Source: Haemophilus sp. (GTDB lineage Bacteria; Pseudomonadota; Gammaproteobacteria; Enterobacterales; Pasteurellaceae). Taken from it: DNA of 64,000 nt. Each line of letters opens with the position of its first letter. Within the stretch, counting starts at the first letter, position 1. The DNA is taken from positions 66,515 to 130,514 of the forward strand of contig JAHZCD010000002.1 of the NCBI GenBank assembly GCA_019423025.1, in the 5' to 3' direction. The translations under genes and the position numbers were made by a program. A model generated the notes under the pieces. The model was not told the DNA's origin. It did not search any database and saw only the letters and a program-made list of their open reading frames with translations. Positions 1-7,561 of this stretch are shown piece by piece.

Positions 1-1214
1 ACTTGAGGCAGAAGTTCTTGTTTTGGATCGTGGATTAATAATCCATTTTCCGCATCTAAACGCCATGCGCGCGGGTTTAAGTTGTTCCCCGTTAAAAGAA
101 TATACTGGTTGTCCACCCAAACACCTTTGAGGTGATAAGTGTTATCGCCGTCTTTCCATAAACGCACAGTTAAATGGCCATTTTTAATGTAAGCATCAAA
201 TTTCTCGCAGAAACGACGAAGATTGCTTTCATATAAATAAGGCAATGCACCTGCCATTTTAAATGGCTGCTCTGGTGGAATATAGAAATCGTTCGCGACT
301 TTATCACCCACGATAATTTCGACACGTTTTCCTTGTTCTAATAAGCGGGCAAGTTTACTTCTTAGCGTGCGAGGGAAGTTGAAATAAGGCGTACAAATCA
401 CCAGTTTTTCCTGCACTTGTAAGAATAAATCTTCGATAACTTGGTTTAATTCATTGCTCGATGCACCTAAACCAAAAAGTGGTGAAATAGTTAAAACATC
501 TGAAAAACCAACCGCACTTTCCAACTGATATTCAGCATGGGCAGATAAGTTTTTACGATAAGCTTTTATTGCACTACGAATTTCTTTGGTGCGAGGGCGA
601 TTAGCCACATCTAATGGATGTACCGCACTGAAATCCAATAAATAATCATTGATGAAATTAACCATCGAGTCGGCAAGTGCAGCATTATGGATTTTTTGAT
701 AACGGTCGTAGCGGTATTTATCTTGTTGTTGTAAATACACGTTATTGATACTTGCGCCGCTATAAAGGACGGTATCATCAAAGATAAAGCCTTTAATATG
801 TAATACACCGAAGACTTCACGGGTATTAATAGGTACACCGAAGAACATATTCGGTTCATCGGGAAGTTGATAGGTTTGGCGTTGCTCACAATACCAATCA
901 GCGTTAGTGGCAGATTTTTCTGCACCGAGTAAATTGCGTTGTCCGCGATGCCAATCCACTAAAATTTTCACATCCAATTCAGGATGATCTTGTTTTACGC
1001 GATAAATCTCATTGAGAATTTCTTGTCCCGCTTCATCTTTTTGCCAATAAAGCGCGGTCACGTAAATACGTTTTTTAGCTTGGCGAATTAATTCTATAAT
1101 TTGTGCTTTGAATTCAAGTGGACTAAACAGAAACTCAACCTGCTCTGCCTGTAAAGGAAGAAAAGGTAAATTTTTTAAATTTTGTTCTGCTCGTTTAGCT
1201 TTATTGATTAACAT
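1..1214 (-). CDS. pssA: CDP-diacylglycerol--serine O-phosphatidyltransferase (partial, 3' end outside window)
   Basis: Phosphatidylserine synthase of the phospholipase D superfamily. It joins CDP-diacylglycerol and L-serine, the first step to phosphatidylethanolamine, at the inner face of the membrane. About 404 residues are visible from an ATG at 1214, and the reading frame is open to the window edge; the family is usually about 450 residues, so only the C-terminal end is missing. Both HKD-type signatures are present: HIKGFIFDD in the first half and HLKGVWVDN in the second (His and Lys with the usual spacing). The gene is divergent from the methyltransferase gene at 1364. The truncation is due to the window boundary, not to mutation. 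Confidence 0.9.
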   Translation of the reverse strand, partial: MLINKAKRAEQNLKNLPFLPLQAEQVEFLFSPLEFKAQIIELIRQAKKRIYVTALYWQKDEAGQEILNEIYRVKQDHPELDVKILVDWHRGQRNLLGAEKSATNADWYCEQRQTYQLPDEPNMFFGVPINTREVFGVLHIKGFIFDDTVLYSGASINNVYLQQQDKYRYDRYQKIHNAALADSMVNFINDYLLDFSAVHPLDVANRPRTKEIRSAIKAYRKNLSAHAEYQLESAVGFSDVLTISPLFGLGASSNELNQVIEDLFLQVQEKLVICTPYFNFPRTLRSKLARLLEQGKRVEIIVGDKVANDFYIPPEQPFKMAGALPYLYESNLRRFCEKFDAYIKNGHLTVRLWKDGDNTYHLKGVWVDNQYILLTGNNLNPRAWRLDAENGLLIHDPKQELLPQ

Positions 1215-1269
1215 AATCTATCTCTACACTAAAAATTAATGCTCTAGTTTACAATATTTCCTTTGAGGA

Positions 1270-1301
1270 TTGATAGAAAAAAGGTTTTTTTTCGTTATAA
1301 T
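1270..1301 (+). promoter_or_regulatory. possible promoter for the SpoU methyltransferase gene
   Basis: A perfect TATAAT lies at 1296-1301, about 60 bases before the ATG at 1364. The best -35 candidate is TTGATA at 1270-1275, but the 20-base spacer is longer than ideal. The -10 box is convincing; the -35 is not. Confidence 0.35.
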
Positions 1302-1363
1302 GCTCACAAATTTTCGCATTTTTTGGCGAATTATTATCCAATTTTTCCTTCGAGAAGCAAATT

Positions 1364-2437
1364 ATGAGCAATTCACGCAAACCATCATTCCAAACAAATT
1401 CCACCAAATCTTTTCAAGAGCGTAGCCCAAAACGTGCATTTAATGATAAAGAACGTCGCTTTGATGATCGTCGTAATAATGAAAAACGTGAGGGAAATCG
1501 ACCGCACTTTGATAAAAAACGGGATGATCGTAAACCTTCTCGTGGTTTCCAACAGCAAGAAGTGAGAGAACCGAAAATTGCAGAACTTTCATTAAATAAA
1601 GCCAATGGTGAAAGTGGCTCGGTAAAAGTAACAGTAAAAAGCACTGGCGTGAGTTATAAAGCGAAAGAAAAGAAAACTGGCGCATTATCACCGCGTGCAC
1701 CAGAAAAAATTAAAAAGAACCGCTCTGAAGAAATGAAAGTGTATGGTGAAAATGCCTGCTTAGAATTGTTTGCAGAACGTCCGGAGAGCATCGTTCGCGT
1801 ATGGGCAATGGTGCAAATGGCACATCGAATTGGCGAGATTTTCAGTTATTTAGCCGCAAATAAAAAAGTGTATCACGTGGTGGATAGCGATGAGCTGAGC
1901 TTAGTGAGTGGTACCGAGCATCATGGCGGCATTTGTATGTTAGTGAAGAAACAACGTACTTTCTCTTTGCAAGGTTATTTAGATGTACCGCGTCAAGAAG
2001 ACTGTTTAGTCGTGCTTGATCAAGTTAATAATGCGCAAAATCTAGGTGGCGTTGTGCGTACTTGTGCCTTCTATGGCATTAAAAATGTGGTAACAAATCA
2101 AGTTGAACAGCTTTACGCGCCCGCTGCTATGCGTGTAGCTGAAGGCGGAATGGAGCATATTCGTATTTTAGAAACAGAAAGTACTGAAATCGCTTTAGAG
2201 GCTTTACGTAAGGCAGGCTATCAGATTATTCATGTATCAACCAATAAACAAGGCGTTGCGTTGGAACAACTCAAATTTGCAGAGAAAGTCGCGTTGGTAT
2301 TGAGTGAAGGTAGTACGGACGATATTCGTGAGAAACAAGATGTAAATGTGCGTCTTTCTTTAAGTAATCCATTAAAAGCAGGATTAAATATTGCAGTAAA
2401 TACAGGGATTTTATTAGCACATTGGTATGTGAAATAA
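1364..2437 (+). CDS. yfiF: SpoU/TrmH-family RNA 2'-O-methyltransferase, YfiF-like
   Basis: A putative tRNA/rRNA ribose methyltransferase of the SPOUT class. Residues 1-120 are a very basic, Arg/Lys/Asp-rich disordered tail. Residues about 124-200 resemble the SpoU substrate-binding domain (VYGENACLEL start). Residues about 213-355 form the SPOUT fold with motif 1, NLGGVVR (N226 to R232), and a C-terminal LNIAVNTGILL motif. The second motif is degenerate: where family members usually have a G-S/E-E-x-x-G string, this protein reads LVLSEGSTDD, so the cofactor loop is unusual. The length of 357 fits E. coli YfiF (about 345). The RNA target is not known to me. A strong terminator follows. Confidence 0.8.
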   Translation: MSNSRKPSFQTNSTKSFQERSPKRAFNDKERRFDDRRNNEKREGNRPHFDKKRDDRKPSRGFQQQEVREPKIAELSLNKANGESGSVKVTVKSTGVSYKAKEKKTGALSPRAPEKIKKNRSEEMKVYGENACLELFAERPESIVRVWAMVQMAHRIGEIFSYLAANKKVYHVVDSDELSLVSGTEHHGGICMLVKKQRTFSLQGYLDVPRQEDCLVVLDQVNNAQNLGGVVRTCAFYGIKNVVTNQVEQLYAPAAMRVAEGGMEHIRILETESTEIALEALRKAGYQIIHVSTNKQGVALEQLKFAEKVALVLSEGSTDDIREKQDVNVRLSLSNPLKAGLNIAVNTGILLAHWYVK

Positions 2438-2470
2438 CCTTAAGTGCGGTCATTTTTAGGTTTGTTTTGG

Positions 2471-2500
2471 GGGCTGACATCTGTCAGCCCTTTTTCTTTT
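2471..2500 (+). terminator. Rho-independent terminator after yfiF
   Basis: GGGCTGACA pairs with TGTCAGCCC (2471-2490) and is followed by a long T-rich run. A USS copy sits just upstream at 2442 but is not part of the stem. Confidence 0.85.
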
Positions 2501-2608
2501 TCAAAATTGTGTAAGATTCAAAATTTTAATATTTCTTTTAAAAGCCTTTGGGGGGAATCAGACAAAAGATCTATACTATTTCCAGTTGTTATTTAACAGG
2601 GAGTTTTT

Positions 2609-4498
2609 ATGCCTGAACGTTCAGCAAACATCAGTACACACGATCCTTTCGGGAGCTTATTAGGCTATGCGCCGGGTGGCATTGCGATTTATTCATCCGA
2701 TTATCATACAGCAGATGAGAAAGAGTATCCCGATGATGCTGCCTTTCGCAGTTATTTAGGGCGAGAGTATATGGGATATAAATGGCAGTGTGTGGAGTTT
2801 GCACGTCGCTATCTCTATCTCAACCATGGCATGGTGTTTACTGATGTAGGAATGGCTTACGAGATCTTTTCTCTACGATTTTTACGTCAAGTGGTGAATG
2901 ATGCCTTATTACCTTTACAAGCCTTTGCAAATGGTTGCAAACGTAAGCCTGAAGCAGGCGCCCTTTTAATTTGGCAAGAGGGAGGCGAATTTAAACATAC
3001 GGGGCATGTGGCGATTATTACCGAGGTATTAGAAGATAAAATTCGCATTGCCGAGCAAAACGTGATTCACTCTCGCTTACCTAGCGGGCAGCAATGGACA
3101 CGTGAATTATCAATGACGGTTTCTGAAAGTGGTTATTTTCTGCATGATACCTTTGATGATACCGAAATTTTAGGTTGGATGATCCAAACGGAAGATACCG
3201 AATACAGTCTGCCGCAGCCAACACCAGAAAAAGAGAAACTTGAAATTCATGCTGAACATATTGAAAACAAAGGTCAATTTGAGCACAAATGGCTGAATGA
3301 GCAAAATGAATTTGAAGCAGCATATGTGAAAGCCATGGGGGGGCATAAAGTCAGCCATTCGGATCAATATCGCTATTTTACGATATCTGAAACAGCACAA
3401 CATGAGTTAATTCGTGCAACCAATGAATTGCATTTAATGTATTTGCATGCCACAGACAAAGTGTTAAAGGACGATAAGTTATTAGAATATTTCAATATTC
3501 CAAAATTATTATGGCCTCGCTTACGTTTATCTTGGCAAAATCGCCGTTATCAAACCATTACGGGGCGTTTAGATTTCTGCATGGATAGTCGTGGATTGAA
3601 AGTGTATGAATACAACGCTGATTCAGCCTCTTGTCATGCGGAAGCCGGTGAGTTTATGAATCGATGGGCAATCCAAGGCGGATTGAATATTGGTGAAAAT
3701 CCTGCTGATGGTTTACGTAATGCATTAGCGGATTGTTGGAAACACAGTGAAGCTACGCCGCTTGTTCATATTATGCAAGATCATGATGATGAAGAAGATT
3801 ACCACTCATTGTTTATGCGTAATGCACTGGTTCAAGCAGGATTTCAAGCCAAAATTATTCATGGTACAGAGGGGCTACATTGGGATAGTCGTGGTCGTTT
3901 AATTGATGATGAAGATAACCAGATAAAAACGGTGTGGAAAACATGGGCTTGGGAAACCATGTTAGAGCAACTTCGTGAAGATGCGACAGGCATGGAAGTG
4001 GCTCCACCAATTCGTACGGGATATCCTGAAGATAAAGTGCGGTTAATTGATGTGTTACTTCGTCCGGAAGTCTTAGTTTACGAGCCACTTTGGACAGCCA
4101 TTCCAAGTAATAAAGCGATCTTACCTGTATTATGGTCATTATTCCCAAATCATCGTTATCTACTTGAAGCGGGATTTGAATTGACACCTGAACTGATTAA
4201 AAATGGTTACGCACAAAAACCAATTGCAGGTCGTCGAGGTGATAATGTGAAACTCATTGGCGAGTGTAAATCTGTACTCGATAGCACAGATGGCCGTTTT
4301 GATAAGCAGGAAAGTATTTATCAACAACTGTGGTGTTTACCAAAAGTGGAAGACCAATATGTTCAGGTTTGTACTTTCACTGTAGGGGGGCATTATGGTG
4401 GTAGTTGTTTACGCTCAGACCCAAGTTTGGTCATTATGGGAAATAGCGATATGCAACCGTTAAGAGTATTATCAGATAAAGATTTCCTTAAGAAATAA
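2609..4498 (+). CDS. gss: bifunctional glutathionylspermidine amidase/synthetase
   Basis: A cytoplasmic enzyme that makes and hydrolyses glutathionylspermidine, linking polyamine and thiol pools. The N-terminal CHAP amidase domain (about 1-200) keeps the expected triad: Cys61 in KWQCVEFAR, His133 in HTGHVAI and Glu149 in RIAEQN. The C-terminal ATP-grasp synthetase domain (about 210-625) contains conserved stretches such as VYEYNADSASCHAEAGEF and VWKTWAWE. At 629 residues it is close to the E. coli protein (619). The start is preceded by a CAGGGAG Shine-Dalgarno. TATACT at 2572-2577, with TTGGGG 18 bases upstream, may be its promoter. The gene stands alone and converges on the nap operon. Confidence 0.95.
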   Translation: MPERSANISTHDPFGSLLGYAPGGIAIYSSDYHTADEKEYPDDAAFRSYLGREYMGYKWQCVEFARRYLYLNHGMVFTDVGMAYEIFSLRFLRQVVNDALLPLQAFANGCKRKPEAGALLIWQEGGEFKHTGHVAIITEVLEDKIRIAEQNVIHSRLPSGQQWTRELSMTVSESGYFLHDTFDDTEILGWMIQTEDTEYSLPQPTPEKEKLEIHAEHIENKGQFEHKWLNEQNEFEAAYVKAMGGHKVSHSDQYRYFTISETAQHELIRATNELHLMYLHATDKVLKDDKLLEYFNIPKLLWPRLRLSWQNRRYQTITGRLDFCMDSRGLKVYEYNADSASCHAEAGEFMNRWAIQGGLNIGENPADGLRNALADCWKHSEATPLVHIMQDHDDEEDYHSLFMRNALVQAGFQAKIIHGTEGLHWDSRGRLIDDEDNQIKTVWKTWAWETMLEQLREDATGMEVAPPIRTGYPEDKVRLIDVLLRPEVLVYEPLWTAIPSNKAILPVLWSLFPNHRYLLEAGFELTPELIKNGYAQKPIAGRRGDNVKLIGECKSVLDSTDGRFDKQESIYQQLWCLPKVEDQYVQVCTFTVGGHYGGSCLRSDPSLVIMGNSDMQPLRVLSDKDFLKK

Positions 4499-4503
4499 AA
4501 ATA

Positions 4504-4530
4504 AAATCGGCACTCAATGGGTGCCGATTT
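4504..4530. terminator. bidirectional terminator between gss and napC
   Basis: AAATCGGCAC (4504-4513) pairs with GTGCCGATTT (4521-4530) around a 7-base loop. T-rich tracts follow on both strands, so it can end both gss and the convergent nap transcript. Confidence 0.85.
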
Positions 4531-4550
4531 GTTATTGTTAATTTATAAAA

Positions 4551-5189
4551 TTATTTTGCTTCTTTGTTATCAGTTGGTTTTTCATCTGTTTTTAACATAT
4601 CAGCAGGAATAAAAGTTTGTTGTACTTTTGACATATCTGGAAGATGGTGTGCAATCCCTTTGTGACAGTCGATACAGGTTTTGTTTTGTTCCTGTGCAAG
4701 TGCGTGCATTTGTTGTGCCACAGTTTTTTGTTGTGAGTAATCCATATCATTAAAGTTATGGCAGTTACGACACTCTTGTGAGTTATTCGCTTTCATACGC
4801 GCCCATTCGCGTTCTGCCATTTCTAAACGATGTTTTTCGAATTTTTCTTTAGTATCGACTTTACCCGTAAAGTATGCATAAACTTCAGTCGATGCCTGCA
4901 TTTTACGAACCATTTTTGGAATGAATTCATGTGGAACGTGACAGTCTGAACAAATTGCTTTCACACCTGAACGGTTACTAAAGTGGATTGACGCTTGGTA
5001 CTCAGGTACAACGTCATTAGTATGACAGTCTGAACAGAATTGCTCTGTATTGGTTGTCGCCATTCCAGCATTAAACAGGTTAGTGCCAACGATAGTACCA
5101 ATGATAGTTAATAAAATAACCCCACCAATTGCCATTTTGCTCGGAGAGCGTAACCAACGGCAAACTTTCTGAATGCTTGATTTAATCAT
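4551..5189 (-). CDS. napC: cytochrome c-type protein NapC, tetraheme quinol dehydrogenase
   Basis: A membrane-anchored NapC/NirT tetraheme cytochrome that oxidises quinol and passes electrons to NapB. It has one N-terminal membrane anchor (about residues 19-40). Four CxxCH heme sites start at C52 (CSDCH), C80 (CSDCH), C140 (CRNCH) and C172 (CIDCH). The 212-residue length is normal. It is the last gene of the nap operon, 11 bases after napB, and ends at a bidirectional terminator. It could in principle also feed other periplasmic reductases, as NapC homologues do in other bacteria. Confidence 0.95.
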   Translation of the reverse strand: MIKSSIQKVCRWLRSPSKMAIGGVILLTIIGTIVGTNLFNAGMATTNTEQFCSDCHTNDVVPEYQASIHFSNRSGVKAICSDCHVPHEFIPKMVRKMQASTEVYAYFTGKVDTKEKFEKHRLEMAEREWARMKANNSQECRNCHNFNDMDYSQQKTVAQQMHALAQEQNKTCIDCHKGIAHHLPDMSKVQQTFIPADMLKTDEKPTDNKEAK

Positions 5190-5200
5190 GGTTTAGCTCC

Positions 5201-5629
5201 TTATTTACCTTGCATTTGACGAATAGTTTCAAATTTATTTTGAATAATTGGATTTACGTTAGTTTGCTGAACGTGGCATTGTAAACAGAAATAACGACGT
5301 GGTGAGGTACCTTCTGTTTTTTGACCATCACGTGTTAAGAAATGACTCTCAGGAACACGTGGCGCACCCGTTGTTGGGGCAACATCTGGCGCGTGGCAAC
5401 CTAAACATTGATTCGCATTTTTAGTTACTTGTAAGCCACGAATGCTGTGTGGAACAAGTGGGGGTTGGTTAGGAAAAGTAACAGGAATATTGCCTACATC
5501 TTTATAAGGATTATTAAATGCAGGTGCAAGACTTTCTGCTGTTTTATCGATGCTGTTTGCAACTTGTGGTGCATCAGCAAATGCCAATCCACTACATAAA
5601 GCCAGCATGAAAATAAATGATTTTTTCAT
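5201..5629 (-). CDS. napB: periplasmic nitrate reductase, diheme cytochrome c subunit
   Basis: The small electron-transfer subunit of periplasmic nitrate reductase. It has a Sec signal peptide (MKKSFIFMLALCSGLAFA) and two CxxCH sites, C75-H79 (CLGCH) and C115-H119 (CLQCH). I chose the ATG at 5629 over an in-frame GTG at 5638. The GGAG ribosome binding site lies 8 bases before the ATG, and it would overlap the GTG; the signal peptide also begins cleanly at MKK. This gives 142 residues, normal for the family. It sits between napH and napC. Confidence 0.95.
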   Translation of the reverse strand: MKKSFIFMLALCSGLAFADAPQVANSIDKTAESLAPAFNNPYKDVGNIPVTFPNQPPLVPHSIRGLQVTKNANQCLGCHAPDVAPTTGAPRVPESHFLTRDGQKTEGTSPRRYFCLQCHVQQTNVNPIIQNKFETIRQMQGK

Positions 5630-5650
5630 GAAATCCACTCCATTAAATAA

Positions 5651-6541
5651 TTAAATATTTTTAATTTTTATTTGTTTCTCAAAGCGAGAGCCAAATGTAA
5701 ATACATTTTCTGCGCACACGTCAATACAGCGTCCACAAGTAATACAATCTTTTGCCAATACAATTTGGCTATCTTCCGGTCCACCGTGTAAAGGAAGTCT
5801 TAATACTTGCGGCTCTGGGCAAACATTATAACAATCCATACAACGGTCACAGCGATCACGATCGATTACATTAACTTTTATTAAACTTTTACTGCCAATG
5901 ACACCATAAATCGCACCAATCGGACAAAGGTGACCGCACCAACCATGTTCGGCAACAAGTAAGTCAAATAAAAAGATGACCGCAACTAACCAAAGGGTTG
6001 CACCTGTACCAAAAACAAAGATGCGTCCAAGTGCTGCGACAGGGTTTATCCACTCCCATAAGAGCGTCCCCGTTATTGCACTACCAACTAAAATCACGGC
6101 TAAAATCACATAGCGCAGTTGACGTGAAATTTTTAATGATTGTCGAATACCTAATTTTCTACGTAACCAAGCTGCAGCATCGGTCACCATATTCATTGGG
6201 CAAACCCAACTACAAAAGGCTTTGCTCGCTACGATGGCGTAGAATATAACAATAACCAAGGCGCCAATAATCGTTGTGATTTCAGGTAGGTAACCTGTCG
6301 CTAAACTTTCAGCGGTAATCAATGGATCTGTCAATGGCACAGTATCCAAAAGCATGCTTGAGCTGTAGTTGCCTTTTAAAATCCAAACTTGCCAAATCGG
6401 GCCACTTAAGAACATCAAAATAATACTTAATTGACTGATTCGACGTAGAATTAAAAAGCGGTAAGCATGCCACCAACCGAGTTTTTTACGAGCTTCTAAG
6501 CCAGCATCTTTGGGCTTATTCGGGGTATATTTTTCAGCCAT
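5651..6541 (-). CDS. napH: quinol dehydrogenase membrane component NapH
   Basis: A polytopic inner-membrane ferredoxin-like protein that with NapG forms an alternative quinol-oxidising route to NapAB. Several hydrophobic segments span about residues 25-225. Two CxxCxxC-type iron-sulfur motifs lie near the C-terminus (CDRCMDCYNVCP and CITCGRCIDVC), and there are CSWVCP and CGHLCP motifs on the cytoplasmic side. The length of 296 fits. Its start overlaps the napG stop in a TAATG junction at 6541, which indicates translational coupling. Confidence 0.94.
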   Translation of the reverse strand: MAEKYTPNKPKDAGLEARKKLGWWHAYRFLILRRISQLSIILMFLSGPIWQVWILKGNYSSSMLLDTVPLTDPLITAESLATGYLPEITTIIGALVIVIFYAIVASKAFCSWVCPMNMVTDAAAWLRRKLGIRQSLKISRQLRYVILAVILVGSAITGTLLWEWINPVAALGRIFVFGTGATLWLVAVIFLFDLLVAEHGWCGHLCPIGAIYGVIGSKSLIKVNVIDRDRCDRCMDCYNVCPEPQVLRLPLHGGPEDSQIVLAKDCITCGRCIDVCAENVFTFGSRFEKQIKIKNI

Positions 6542-7446
6542 TATTTTACCCCCTTAATGTTTAAGTCCAGATTTGGGAATTGCTCAGCTTCTGGAACTGT
6601 CGTTGGATTCGGTACATAATCCATTGTTGCACGATTCGGTGTTGCCACTTTTTGATTTGGTTGAACCTGCATTGGTTGATAAACCGGTTCATGTAAGCCT
6701 TCCGGCATACGAGCATCCATTGCTGGACGCAAGCCATCCGGATGTTGTTCCTCAATTAAGGATTTTCCGGCATTTTGTTTTTCTTTCCAACCTAAGCGAT
6801 AGTGACGACCCAGTAAGCCTTTGGCGATATCCATCGGTAAGACTTTAATTGCTGCTTCTTCTAATACACAGGCTTGTTCGCATTTGCCGCACCCGGTGCA
6901 AGCATCGGAGTGAACAGTTGGAATAAGTTTTGCATGAATTCCCGTACGATCATTATGGATGCGTTCAAGCGTAATCGCTTTATCCACTAATGGGCAAACA
7001 CGATAGCAAACATCACAACGCAAACCTTGCCAGTTAAGACAAGTTTCATGGTCTAGTAATACCGCTAATCCCATTCTCGCATCATTGATATCTTTAAGTT
7101 CCTTGCTTAACGCGCCACTAGGACAAGCATTCATACACGGAATATCCGGACACATTTCGCAAGGTTTATCCCGAGCGATAAAATAAGGTGTGCCCGCTTC
7201 CATTGGTGAAATCAGCGAAGCTAAATGCAACATATCATATGGACACGCTTGGACACATTGGCCACAACGGGTACAAGCTGCCAAAAAATCCTTTTCCGGT
7301 AAAGCACCAGGTGGACGTAAGGCGACGCCTTCTTTAGCTTTAGCTTGTTCTTGCTGTAAGCCAAGAATAATACCAACCCCACATACTCCGGCAGCCGTTC
7401 TTGTCACATTTTTTAAAAACTGACGACGGTTAGGATCAAGTCTCAT
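6541..7446 (-). CDS. napG: ferredoxin-type protein NapG
   Basis: A periplasmic 4x[4Fe-4S] ferredoxin partner of NapH. The N-terminus carries a twin-arginine signal (RRQFLKNVTRTAAG). Cysteine clusters follow in order: CTRCGQCVQACP, CEMCPDIPCMNACP, CDVCYRVCP and CTGCGKCEQAC. It has 301 residues, somewhat longer than E. coli NapG because of a Pro/Gln-rich C-terminal tail. It overlaps napH by one base and is separated from napA by an unusually long 115-base structured gap. Confidence 0.94.
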   Translation of the reverse strand: MRLDPNRRQFLKNVTRTAAGVCGVGIILGLQQEQAKAKEGVALRPPGALPEKDFLAACTRCGQCVQACPYDMLHLASLISPMEAGTPYFIARDKPCEMCPDIPCMNACPSGALSKELKDINDARMGLAVLLDHETCLNWQGLRCDVCYRVCPLVDKAITLERIHNDRTGIHAKLIPTVHSDACTGCGKCEQACVLEEAAIKVLPMDIAKGLLGRHYRLGWKEKQNAGKSLIEEQHPDGLRPAMDARMPEGLHEPVYQPMQVQPNQKVATPNRATMDYVPNPTTVPEAEQFPNLDLNIKGVK

Positions 7447-7463
7447 CTGCGTTTCCTTTTATA

Positions 7464-7534
7464 AGCGGCCCTATTTTGTAAAATGTTGCAAAATTTTACC
7501 GCTCTTATTTTAAATTCCCTTCTCTTTAAAGAGA
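7464..7534 (-). other. structured intercistronic region between napA and napG
   Basis: Two hairpins can form in the napA-napG mRNA gap. One is GTAAAAT/ATTTTAC (7478-7499), capped outside by AGCGG/CCGCT (7464-7468 with 7499-7503). The other is a perfect 14-base palindrome, TCTCTTTAAAGAGA, at 7521-7534. Neither is followed by a clear U-run on the coding strand. They may stabilise or process the message rather than terminate it. This is inference from base pairing only. Confidence 0.5.
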
Positions 7535-7561
7535 GGAGCGACTAGAAACGAAAGGGAAATC

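Noticed and set aside
611..925. A 104-codon minus-strand open frame near the left edge
   Set aside because: It lies in another frame of pssA, whose full protein sequence with both HKD motifs is continuous on the same strand.
1..1214. pssA as a truncated gene
   Set aside because: The frame is open to the first base of the window, so the missing end is due to the window edge.
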